Source: Prevotella sp. UBA4339 (GTDB lineage Bacteria > Bacteroidota > Bacteroidia > Bacteroidales > Bacteroidaceae). From it: a stretch of 6,152 nt of DNA. The notes under the pieces were generated by a model that searched no databases, had not been told where the DNA came from, and saw only the letters and a list, made by a program, of their open reading frames with translations. Each line of letters starts with the position of its first letter. Position 1 is the stretch's first letter. The stretch spans positions 1 through 6,152 of the forward strand of contig DGTJ01000007.1 of the NCBI GenBank assembly GCA_002393725.1, in the 5' to 3' direction. Made by a program: the position numbers and the translations under genes. This document shows, one piece after another, positions 1 to 6,081 of the stretch.

Positions 1-1266
1 ATGCTGGGTGACGGCTTTGGCGATACTGATCTCTCGGATGGTGATGCCCAGCGTCTGCATGAGCTTCATCGCATTATTATATGTACGGTCGGTAGTGCCG
101 AATCCGGGCATTGTGACACCGATGATTCCCTTGCGGTCGAGCCCCAGCTTGTCGAAGGCCTTGACGGTAACCAGTAGGGCGAGAGTAGAGTCGAGTCCTC
201 CACTGATGCCGATAACCGCAGTCTTGGCATTGATATGATACAGCCGCTTTGCAAGTCCTGCCACCTGTATGTTGAGGATCTCTTCGCATCGGCTCTGCAT
301 GTCGCCACTCTTCGGGATGAAGGGATGAGCGTCGATGCTTCTTGTCAGCACAAACTCCTTTGGAGTGACGGCCTTTGCTGCCACGTGTACGGCATGCGCC
401 CCTCGCTGGGCATTGATGAAGGTAGTGTTCTGACGCCGCTCGGTGCGCAGCTTCTCTACGTCGATCTGGCACATCTTTATCTGAGGCTGGAATGAGAACC
501 GCTCTCCCTCTGCCAGGAGCCTTCCGTTCTCGAAGATCATCGCATTGCCGCCATAGACCACATCCTGCGTGGACTCTCCGAACCCGCAGCTGGCATATAC
601 ATATCCGCTTATCGTACGTGCACTCTGCTGAGCCAGCAGCCCCCGCAGATAGTCATGCTTCCCTATCAGCTCGTCGCTGGCAGAGAGGTTGAGGATGATG
701 TCGGCACCCGCCAGTGCCAGATTGTTGCTCGGCGGTATGGGAGCCCATACATCCTCGCAGATCTCTACGCCGAACTTCACCCCATCACATGTAGTGAAGA
801 GTATGGGCTCGGAGCTGACATGTACAGGACTGCCTGCAAGATATATCTCCGCAGGGTTCAGATCCTGTGCAGAAGCAAACCACCGCTTCTCATAGAACTC
901 TCCATAGTTGGGGAGATACGTCTTCGGCACGACGCCAAGTATCTGGCCCCGCTGGATGACTACGGCACAGTTGTATAGCAGGCCGTTGACGAGCACTGGA
1001 GCTCCCACCACAAGTATGGTATCGAGCTTGCGGGTAAACTCAAGGAGCTGCATGATCCCCTCTTCCGTCTTGTCCAGGAGCAACTGCTCCCTGAACAAGT
1101 CCTGACAACTGTAGCCCGTGACGCAAAGCTCCGGAGTGACGAGTATCTCAGCGCCCCTGCCCTCAGCCTGAGCCATGAGGCTCTCAATCTGCTGGACATT
1201 ATAGTCCACATCAGCCACCCTGACAGCGGGTACTGCTGCTGCGACATTAATAAATCCGTACTTCAT
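1..1266 (-). CDS. nadE: Glutamine-dependent NAD+ synthase, N-terminal 422 residues (3' end outside window)
   Basis: Makes NAD+ in the cytoplasm from nicotinic acid adenine dinucleotide, ATP and glutamine, the last step of NAD biosynthesis. I translated it from the ATG at 1266-1264; the frame stays open to base 1, so the C-terminal part (family length is roughly 640-680 residues) lies outside the window. Residues 1 to about 275 form a nitrilase-type glutaminase domain. Its catalytic triad fits E46 (TPELCVTGY), K115 (VVPKTYLPNYGEFYE) and C170 (GVEICEDVW), the same spacing as E52/K121/C176 of the Mycobacterium tuberculosis enzyme. The synthetase domain starts near residue 325 and shows the ATP-binding P-loop GISGGLDS (353-360) and the segment GVTMPGFGTTDRTYNNAM (383-400). 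The start MKYGFINVAAAVP matches the usual beginning in Bacteroides relatives. It is the last visible gene of the leftward unit, 21 bases after the DUF2027 gene. It appears intact as far as it can be read. Confidence 0.95.
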   Translation of the reverse strand, partial: MKYGFINVAAAVPAVRVADVDYNVQQIESLMAQAEGRGAEILVTPELCVTGYSCQDLFREQLLLDKTEEGIMQLLEFTRKLDTILVVGAPVLVNGLLYNCAVVIQRGQILGVVPKTYLPNYGEFYEKRWFASAQDLNPAEIYLAGSPVHVSSEPILFTTCDGVKFGVEICEDVWAPIPPSNNLALAGADIILNLSASDELIGKHDYLRGLLAQQSARTISGYVYASCGFGESTQDVVYGGNAMIFENGRLLAEGERFSFQPQIKMCQIDVEKLRTERRQNTTFINAQRGAHAVHVAAKAVTPKEFVLTRSIDAHPFIPKSGDMQSRCEEILNIQVAGLAKRLYHINAKTAVIGISGGLDSTLALLVTVKAFDKLGLDRKGIIGVTMPGFGTTDRTYNNAMKLMQTLGITIREISIAKAVTQH

Positions 1267-1287
1267 AACATATAGGTTTATAGTCTA

Positions 1288-1986
1288 TTATCTTACCTTC
1301 TGCACGTCATTCTCTATTATAGTGTAGATGAGTGCAGGCTGCTCAAAGAAATCATTCTCGCGGAAGGTGTGGACCTTGTAGAATTTCACCGGGTCGATAT
1401 TCACCAGGGCATTCACCGTGGGTTTCAGGAGGAAATACTTATCCTTCTTGTATGCGATGACCTGCACGCAGGCATGCTCTATTTCGTTGAGATTCTCACG
1501 GCCGAACTCCTCGATAAACTCCTTGGTGTTAGGCTCCACCTCACCTGTGGATCGAACCTGCCAGGAATTGTTCTCGGCAGTCATGTACACGTATCTCATA
1601 TAGTAGTTGGAGTCATTCACGAAATACGACTCAAATCGTGTCTGCGAAAGCTCCTTCACATCCATCGGTACAAAGGCGAGGAATGCACTGAGCTTGTCGC
1701 CGCCCTTCCGCTCTTCAGGCTTGGCACGGAAGGTGACAGGCCGGTCGGCAGGCTCCGTCTCCGGCTCTTCAGTGCCCACAGCCGGCTGCTGCGCACCACG
1801 CTGCTTGGCCTTGACCATATTTGCCGTCTCGTAATTCTCGTCGCCCACTACCACGACCTCATTTATCTTCATCGGCACGTCGAATCCGTCTTCATCCTCC
1901 ACCAGGACAATGTCCTTGCCCTGAAAGCCTGACACACGACCTCCACCTACCTCACTGAGGAATCTTACCTTATCTCCTATCTTCAT
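1288..1986 (-). CDS. DUF2027 family protein, short form without a C-terminal Smr domain
   Basis: A 232-residue soluble protein with no signal peptide or membrane segment. Residues 1-50 (MKIGDKVRFLSEVGGGRVSG, then QGKDIVLVEDEDGFDVP) look like the small KOW/SH3-like beta-barrel at the start of DUF2027 proteins. Residues about 55-97 are a charged, Glu/Pro-rich and probably disordered linker. Residues about 98-228 are the DUF2027 core, including AFVPMDVKELSQTRFESYFV, NDSNYYMRYVYMTAEN and KFYKVHTFRENDFFEQPALI. From memory of the family, many Bacteroides homologues continue with a linker and an Smr (MutS2-type nuclease) domain. Here the chain stops at DVQKVR with two in-frame stops in a row (TAA TAG, 1290-1285), and nadE begins 21 bases later, so there is no room for Smr. 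The role is unknown; the Smr link in relatives hints at nucleic acid metabolism, but that is inference. It starts 5 bases after the MFS stop and is probably co-transcribed. Confidence 0.85.
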   Translation of the reverse strand: MKIGDKVRFLSEVGGGRVSGFQGKDIVLVEDEDGFDVPMKINEVVVVGDENYETANMVKAKQRGAQQPAVGTEEPETEPADRPVTFRAKPEERKGGDKLSAFLAFVPMDVKELSQTRFESYFVNDSNYYMRYVYMTAENNSWQVRSTGEVEPNTKEFIEEFGRENLNEIEHACVQVIAYKKDKYFLLKPTVNALVNIDPVKFYKVHTFRENDFFEQPALIYTIIENDVQKVR

Positions 1987-1991
1987 CTCTT

Positions 1992-3164
1992 CTATCTGTT
2001 TTTATGTTTTAAGAACCACTTATGAGTATACTGATACAGAAACATCGACAAGACCAACAGTGCGAGCGCATATTCGAGTACCAGGATATTATCCCTGTCG
2101 CACAGTGAATAGCCCACGCCTATGCCTATGGCGATGCCACTCTCCCAGCCAAGGGTGTATGAAGACTGCGACGTACCCCTCTGGCAATGGCGGCTGAGCT
2201 TTATGAAGAACAGCAGGAACCTCGAACCTATCAGGCCCAATCCCAACCCGACAAACAGAGGGGCAATATAGCCCACAACAGGCTGGTCACGTGTGATCAG
2301 CATCAAGAGAGCCGCCAGTATCAGCACCTGCCCCGACACCACCTCGCTCTTCAGGTCGGCCTCACGGAATACGAACCGCTGGGCTAATATCGCCAGGAGG
2401 AATCCCACCATCATCATCGAGTAGAACTGCACCGGCAGAGGCAGCGACAGCACCATTCCCGCCGCCAGGGTTATCATAAGGAGATTAACGAACAATACAG
2501 CCCCTTGCGGCAGGAAGAACCTGTCGAGACTGAAGGGTGTCACATTATCCTCCGGAGCCCGGAACGGGAAGTGCACCAGCAGTATGAGCACACAAGCCGC
2601 CAGGGCACAGCCTCCTGAAGCCCAGAGCACTGCCGACATGCCGTACTGAGGATATATCAAGAGCGCCGCCAACGGGCCTAAGGACATCGCAAAGCGCGCA
2701 AACCACGAGGCAGAATGATTCGCCTCCGTACGCTGGAACGACTCGCTGGTATCTATTATCAGAGTACTTGCCAGCACCATCTGAGCCAGTCCGAAGAACG
2801 CTCCGAAAGCCGTACGCTGTACAAGCATCATCGAGAAGCTGCACTCATGGTGGTAGTGGTCGATATAATACAAGAATGCGAGGCAGGCCAGCATGCCGAT
2901 GATGGCCCATACGCAGACCTGGTTACGGCGATGGCGCTGAACGAGGTAGGACGTCATCGCCCCAAACAGGAACAGTCCCAGTCCGAATGCCCCCATCGCC
3001 ATTCCTGTCTGACAGCTGCTCAGCCCGACAGTCCCCGACAGCCATACAGGCAACACGGGTATGAGCATATACACAGACATCGTAAGCAGCAGATTGGCAA
3101 TGGCCATGCGCCAGAAGTCATGATGCCACAGGTGAACGTGAACCGGTGTATTCTGAGTATTCAT
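1992..3164 (-). CDS. Major facilitator superfamily transporter, 12 predicted membrane helices
   Basis: A 390-residue inner-membrane protein of normal MFS length. By eye, hydrophobic segments fall near residues 17-41, 53-74, 82-100, 111-137, 155-172, 175-199, 220-243, 246-264, 274-290, 296-318, 335-353 and 358-378, which fits two six-helix halves. The loop between helices 2 and 3 has a worn motif A (YLVQRHRRNQV), basic but without the usual G-x-x-x-D-R-x-G-R-R. The cytoplasmic N-terminus carries four histidines (H9, H11, H14, H15) just before helix 1. The substrate cannot be read from the sequence; uptake and efflux are both possible. The ATG (3164-3162) shares one base with the HAD stop codon (TAATG), which suggests translational coupling. 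The HAD partner could act on an imported or exported metabolite, but that is only suggested by context. Confidence 0.88.
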   Translation of the reverse strand: MNTQNTPVHVHLWHHDFWRMAIANLLLTMSVYMLIPVLPVWLSGTVGLSSCQTGMAMGAFGLGLFLFGAMTSYLVQRHRRNQVCVWAIIGMLACLAFLYYIDHYHHECSFSMMLVQRTAFGAFFGLAQMVLASTLIIDTSESFQRTEANHSASWFARFAMSLGPLAALLIYPQYGMSAVLWASGGCALAACVLILLVHFPFRAPEDNVTPFSLDRFFLPQGAVLFVNLLMITLAAGMVLSLPLPVQFYSMMMVGFLLAILAQRFVFREADLKSEVVSGQVLILAALLMLITRDQPVVGYIAPLFVGLGLGLIGSRFLLFFIKLSRHCQRGTSQSSYTLGWESGIAIGIGVGYSLCDRDNILVLEYALALLVLSMFLYQYTHKWFLKHKNR

Positions 3165-3838
3165 TAGTCGTTTTGATTATGTGATTCCAGAAGAGATTCC
3201 AGAGTTGCGAACGAGATGTCCCGATAGTCAGCAGTCTGGATATCCGACAGTTGCGCGACAGCCTCCCTGCTGTTGGTCGTAGTAAGTCCCACGACCATCA
3301 TCCTGGCAGCCCGCCCGGAGCGCAGGCCATTAAAGCTGTCCTCAAACACTACGCACTCATCCGGCTGGGCACCAAACCGTTGTGCAGCCTTAAGATAGCA
3401 GTCGGGATCAGGCTTGCTGTACTCGAAATCCTCAGAGGTGAGGATAGCGTCGAAGAGAGTCTTGAAGTCAGGCTGATGCCGATACACACTCTCCATCTTC
3501 GGCATATTGCTGCTTGTCACCACAGCCGTCTTCACCCCATGGGCATGCAGGTCGGCTATCAGCGTCTCGAAGCCGTCGATGTAGTCATAATGCATCTGCT
3601 GCTCGAACTCATTGAGACGTCCGGTAATGACGTCGCGCTCTTTCTCCAGAGGCCCGCCGAACCACTGGTCGTATATCTGTGTCAGCGTCTGTCCCTTTAT
3701 CTCATGCTCCAGCCCCGGGTGCTCAGGGTGATAAAGCCTGCACTGACTGCCCCAGAACACCGTATATTGTGGCTCAGTGTCGAACACTACCCCATCGAGA
3801 TCAAACAGAGCCGCTTTCAACTTGTTTTTGCTCATCAT
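3164..3838 (-). CDS. HAD-superfamily hydrolase, beta-phosphoglucomutase/phosphatase-like (subfamily I cap)
   Basis: A 224-residue cytoplasmic enzyme of the usual length for beta-phosphoglucomutase-like HAD proteins, which move or remove phosphate on small sugar-phosphate-type substrates through an aspartyl-phosphate. All four HAD motifs are visible. Motif I is LFDLDGVVFDTE (nucleophile D13, general acid/base D15), motif II VVTSSN (T108/S109), motif III YSKPDPDCY (K142) and motif IV VVFEDSFNG (E166, D167). Residues about 25-95 between motifs I and II form a small helical cap, as in beta-PGM and related phosphatases. Motifs alone do not separate a mutase from a phosphatase, so the substrate stays open. 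The start is ATGATG; either methionine (3838 or 3835) could be used. It leads the leftward unit and its stop overlaps the MFS start by one base. A palindrome with a promoter-like box lies 6-24 bases upstream. Confidence 0.9.
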   Translation of the reverse strand: MMSKNKLKAALFDLDGVVFDTEPQYTVFWGSQCRLYHPEHPGLEHEIKGQTLTQIYDQWFGGPLEKERDVITGRLNEFEQQMHYDYIDGFETLIADLHAHGVKTAVVTSSNMPKMESVYRHQPDFKTLFDAILTSEDFEYSKPDPDCYLKAAQRFGAQPDECVVFEDSFNGLRSGRAARMMVVGLTTTNSREAVAQLSDIQTADYRDISFATLESLLESHNQND

Positions 3839-3843
3839 CTTGC

Positions 3844-3862
3844 TAATTTTGCTGCAAAATTA
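3844..3862. repeat. Perfect 19-bp palindrome in the divergent control region
   Basis: The sequence TAATTTTGCTGCAAAATTA has two 9-base arms that are exact reverse complements around the central T3853. Each arm contains TAATTTTG, so a TAnnTTTG -7-like box faces both ways. On the plus strand, a TTG at 3822-3824 lies 19 bases before the box at 3844, giving a second possible rightward promoter that starts inside the HAD coding end. The dyad could be an operator for a dimeric regulator, a pair of overlapping promoters, or chance in AT-rich DNA. The symmetry is a direct observation; any role is inference. Confidence 0.5.
3855..3862 (-). promoter_or_regulatory. Possible -7 box for the leftward HAD-MFS-DUF2027-nadE unit
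   Basis: On the minus strand this reads TAATTTTG, an exact match to the Bacteroidetes -7 consensus TAnnTTTG. No TTTG -33 element sits at 19-20 bases upstream, so the match is partial. Transcription would begin near 3849, leaving a leader of only about ten bases before the HAD ATG. The box forms one arm of a perfect palindrome at 3844-3862. Confidence 0.45.
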
Positions 3863-3880
3863 CAACTTTTTTGTGATTTA

Positions 3881-3912
3881 TTTGCCTATTTCATGATTTT
3901 AGTGTATTTTTG
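3881..3912 (+). promoter_or_regulatory. Bacteroidetes-type promoter for the rightward lipoprotein-rsmG-hydrolase unit
   Basis: TTTG (3881-3884) as the -33 element, a 20-base spacer, and TATTTTTG (3905-3912) as the -7 element match the Bacteroidetes primary sigma consensus TTTG/TAnnTTTG at normal spacing. Transcription would start around 3917-3920, leaving a leader of about 20-25 bases before the ATG at 3942. The leader has an A-rich run (CAAAAAAGG, 3926-3934), as is common at Bacteroidetes starts without a Shine-Dalgarno sequence. This placement argues against the earlier in-frame ATG at 3915. Confidence 0.7.
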
Positions 3913-3941
3913 CAATGATATTTATCAAAAAAGGCATACTT

Positions 3942-4733
3942 ATGATAAAGAAATCCACCATTCTCGGGCTGATTGCGCTTATGCTTTCAGGCTGCGAGCA
4001 GAATGACGAGAATACGATCATCTTCGGCGAAGTCACCGCCGACAAGCAAGTCGTCCTGTCAAACGACGAGGGGTCTCCCCAGTGTACCGTCCACCTACGG
4101 CTGGCATACGCCACAGACGAGAACGGGCAGAAGGCAGGCATAGTCAACGAGACGATACAGCGCCGGTTTCTCGACATGCACGACCTCACTATGAAGCAAG
4201 CAGCCGACTCGTTTGCAAACAGCTATGCAGCGGCCTACAAGAAGAACTTCCTGCCCCTATACAATCAGGACCGGGCCGACACCACCAAGCGCTCCTGGTA
4301 TGAATACCACTATGTGATAACCAGCCAGACCCAGCCCAGGAGCAAGGGCACCACATCGTATATCGCCACTATCGACTATTTCGAAGGCGGCACTCACGGG
4401 GTGAACATGCAGCAGACCATCCTCTTCGACAATCACGACGGAAGAGAACTGACGCTCGACGATCTGTTCGAGAGAGGTTACGAGAATCCCCTCACAGCCA
4501 TCCTGCTCAAGTCGCTGCAGGAGAAGCTTGGTGCAGAGAGCACAAGAGACCTGAACAATCTGGGATACCTGGTCGGCATGAAGCTGTTCCCCTCGAAGAA
4601 CTTCATCCTGAACGACGAGACCATCACCTTTATCTATAATCCCCACGAGATAGCCCCCTACGAGAAAGGCAGCACCGAACTGACCGTCAGCCTCAGCGAG
4701 CTTGGCGACATACTCAAGAAAGAATATCAGTAA
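3942..4733 (+). CDS. Predicted lipoprotein with RsiV/DUF3298-like C-terminal domain
   Basis: A 263-residue envelope protein. From the ATG at 3942 it begins MIKKSTILGLIALMLSGC, a classical lipoprotein signal with lipobox LSGC and lipidated Cys at residue 18, so the mature protein should be membrane-anchored. Residues about 45-150 resemble the DUF4163/PdaC-like half that often precedes DUF3298. Residues about 150-255 carry DUF3298/RsiV-like features: GGTHGVNMQQTILFDNHDGR followed by ELTLDDLF, and near the end NFILNDETITFIYNPHEIAPY. The function is not known. RsiV itself is an anti-sigma factor that binds lysozyme, but no sigma factor is encoded here and this protein has a lipoprotein anchor rather than a cytoplasmic sigma-binding part, so an anti-sigma role is unlikely. 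The upstream ATG at 3915 would add nine residues ahead of a good signal peptide and lie at or before the expected transcription start. It ends one base before rsmG. Confidence 0.82.
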   Translation: MIKKSTILGLIALMLSGCEQNDENTIIFGEVTADKQVVLSNDEGSPQCTVHLRLAYATDENGQKAGIVNETIQRRFLDMHDLTMKQAADSFANSYAAAYKKNFLPLYNQDRADTTKRSWYEYHYVITSQTQPRSKGTTSYIATIDYFEGGTHGVNMQQTILFDNHDGRELTLDDLFERGYENPLTAILLKSLQEKLGAESTRDLNNLGYLVGMKLFPSKNFILNDETITFIYNPHEIAPYEKGSTELTVSLSELGDILKKEYQ

Positions 4734-4734
4734 T

Positions 4735-5361
4735 ATGGCAGACATCCTACGAAAGTACTTCCCTCAGATCACCGACGAGCAGTATAGGCAGTTCGCTGCC
4801 CTCGACGCACTATACCGCGACTGGAACTCGAAGATCAACGTAATATCCAGAAAGGACATCGACAATCTGTATGAGCATCACGTTCTCCACTCCCTGGCGA
4901 TAGCAAAGTGCATCAACTTCAGGCCAGGCACGCGGGTTCTCGACTTCGGCACCGGCGGAGGGTTCCCCGGCATCCCCCTTGCCATCCTGTTCCCCGAGGC
5001 AGAGTTCAAGCTCATCGACGGTACGGGCAAGAAGATACGCGTGGCGCAAGAGGTGTGCGGCGCCATCGGTCTGAAGAATTGCCACCCCGAGCACTTGCGG
5101 GGAGAAGAAGAGAAGGGCAAGTACGACTTCATCGTAAGCCGTGCCGTAATGCCCCTGCCCGACCTGGTCAAGATAGTAAAGAAGAATATCTCCAGGGAGC
5201 AGCACAATGCATTGCCCAACGGCATCCTCTGCCTCAAGGGAGGCAATCTCCAGTCGGAGACCCAGCCATACCGTAACATTGTAGAGACCACCGACATCCG
5301 CACCTTCTTCGATGAAGAATGGTTTAAGGAGCAGAAATACGTCATTTACCTGCCATTATAG
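4735..5361 (+). CDS. rsmG: 16S rRNA (guanine527-N7)-methyltransferase RsmG
   Basis: Methylates N7 of G527 in the 530 loop of 16S rRNA using S-adenosylmethionine; loss of RsmG in other bacteria gives low-level streptomycin resistance. The protein has 208 residues, a normal length. The N-terminal part (MADILRKYFPQITDEQYRQF, then LYRDWNSKINVISRKDIDNL and YEHHVLHSLAIAK) is typical of Bacteroidales RsmG. The SAM-binding motif VLDFGTGGGFPGIPLAILFP lies at residues 68-87, followed by the acidic strand-2 position in FKLIDGTGKK (91-100) and the conserved DFIVSRAVMPLPDL (131-144). NALPNGILCLKGG (158-170) completes the fold. I chose the ATG at 4735, one base after the lipoprotein stop; an upstream ATG at 4702 would add eleven residues not typical of the family and overlap the previous gene. 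The context suggests co-transcription with both neighbours. Confidence 0.95.
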   Translation: MADILRKYFPQITDEQYRQFAALDALYRDWNSKINVISRKDIDNLYEHHVLHSLAIAKCINFRPGTRVLDFGTGGGFPGIPLAILFPEAEFKLIDGTGKKIRVAQEVCGAIGLKNCHPEHLRGEEEKGKYDFIVSRAVMPLPDLVKIVKKNISREQHNALPNGILCLKGGNLQSETQPYRNIVETTDIRTFFDEEWFKEQKYVIYLPL

Positions 5362-5368
5362 AGTCAAG

Positions 5369-6013
5369 ATGCTGAAGATCAAACGATTCACGTGCAACAT
5401 GCTGTCGGAGAACTGCTATGTTGCGAGCGACGACACAGGCGAAGCCGTGATCATCGACTGCGGCGCCATGTATGATGAAGAGGCCGAGGCCATCACTCAC
5501 TACATCGAAGCCGAGCATCTCAAGCCGGCGCACCTGCTCTGCACCCACGGCCATTTCGACCATTGCATGGGCAACGGCACAGTCTACAGACGATACGGCC
5601 TGAAGCCTGAGGTACACTATGAAGACAAGTTCCTCATGGACAAGATGATAGGGCAGACGGAAGACCTGCTGGGCATCCGCCTGCCCTTAGACGTGCCGCC
5701 TGTAGGCAGATACCTGTCCGACAATGACATAATCACCTTCGGCCATCACTCGCTGCAGGCGCTCCACACCCCGGGCCACACTCCCGGAGGAGTAGTATTC
5801 TATTGCGAGGCAGAGCATATAGCATTCAGCGGCGACACCCTGTTCCGGATGAGTATCGGGAGGACCGACTTCGAGCGTGGCTCATACAGCGAGATGATGC
5901 ATTCGCTTCACAGCGTCCTGGCAGAGCTCCCCTCCGACACGAGAGTACTTCCCGGTCACGGTCCTGAGACGACAATAGGCGACGAGGTGAGGTACAGTCC
6001 TTACATGAGATAA
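5369..6013 (+). CDS. Metallo-beta-lactamase-fold hydrolase, glyoxalase II-like (YcbL type)
   Basis: A 214-residue cytoplasmic metal-dependent hydrolase, single-domain like YcbL and lacking the C-terminal substrate domain of true GloB. The metal-binding set is complete: THGHFDH at residues 59-65 (H60, H62, D64, H65), H137 in HTPGHTPGG, D156 in FSGDTLF and H197 in LPGHGPET. GRTDF (164-168) is also typical of this group. The likely substrate is a thioester such as S-lactoylglutathione or another small ester, but the specificity cannot be read. The chosen ATG at 5369, seven bases after the rsmG stop, begins MLKIKRFTCNMLSENCYV, where strand one of the fold normally starts; an earlier in-frame ATG at 5312 would overlap the end of rsmG by 50 bases. 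Placement directly after rsmG is, from memory, frequent in Bacteroidales. It is the last gene of the rightward unit. Confidence 0.9.
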   Translation: MLKIKRFTCNMLSENCYVASDDTGEAVIIDCGAMYDEEAEAITHYIEAEHLKPAHLLCTHGHFDHCMGNGTVYRRYGLKPEVHYEDKFLMDKMIGQTEDLLGIRLPLDVPPVGRYLSDNDIITFGHHSLQALHTPGHTPGGVVFYCEAEHIAFSGDTLFRMSIGRTDFERGSYSEMMHSLHSVLAELPSDTRVLPGHGPETTIGDEVRYSPYMR

Positions 6014-6024
6014 GGCCGTGATAC

Positions 6025-6081
6025 CGAAAAATGACTTTCAGAAATTGACTTTTTGACTTTTTGACTATTTGACATTTTTCG
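6025..6081. repeat. 9-bp perfect inverted repeat enclosing a tandem-repeat loop
   Basis: CGAAAAATG at 6025-6033 and its exact reverse complement CATTTTTCG at 6073-6081 flank 39 bases that contain the TTGAC tandem repeats. The left arm begins 11 bases after the hydrolase stop. In RNA this could form a weak AT-rich stem with a long loop, and it might contribute to 3'-end formation, but it is not a classical intrinsic terminator because the stem is poor in GC and the loop is long. A protein-binding or recombination role is equally unproven. Confidence 0.55.
6045..6076. repeat. Four 8-bp tandem repeats, TTGACTTT-like
   Basis: Four head-to-tail 8-mers: TTGACTTT, TTGACTTT, TTGACTAT, TTGACATT. The TTGAC core is identical in all four (GAC at 6047, 6055, 6063 and 6071), and only the last three bases drift. 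A further partial copy, ATGACTTT, lies at 6031-6038 but is out of phase. The array sits in the gap after the hydrolase gene. It may be a slippage-prone simple repeat or a set of binding sites on one helix face spaced under one turn apart. Confidence 0.8.

Noticed and set aside
77..472. Minus-strand frames inside nadE that could suggest a frameshifted or broken gene
   Set aside because: The true nadE frame is continuous from 1266 to base 1 with both domains in order, so these are out-of-frame shadows and the gene is only cut by the window edge.
1369..1932. 187-codon plus-strand open frame antisense to the DUF2027 gene
   Set aside because: The opposite strand encodes a recognisable conserved protein; this translation is rich in His/Leu with no motif and has no promoter.
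3915..3941. Earlier in-frame start for the lipoprotein
   Set aside because: The ATG at 3915 is three bases after the -7 box, at or before the expected transcription start, and would put nine extra residues ahead of a good lipoprotein signal.
3251..4006. 251-codon plus-strand open frame antisense to the HAD gene
   Set aside because: It lies opposite a gene with all four HAD motifs, runs through the promoter region into the lipoprotein start in another frame, and its translation shows no recognisable domain. It is a shadow frame in GC-rich coding DNA.
4702..4734. Earlier in-frame start for rsmG
   Set aside because: It overlaps the end of the lipoprotein gene and adds residues MATYSRKNISN not typical of the family; the ATG at 4735 matches the usual start.
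5312..5368. Earlier in-frame start for the metallo-beta-lactamase-fold gene
   Set aside because: It would overlap the rsmG end by 50 bases, and the added residues lie before the first strand of the fold.
6045..6076. Tandem repeats as a CRISPR array
   Set aside because: Units are 8 bp and directly adjacent with no unique spacers, and no cas gene is in the window.
6014..6081. Classical intrinsic terminator after the hydrolase gene
   Set aside because: No GC-rich hairpin followed by a T run is present; the only dyad is AT-rich with a 39-base loop.
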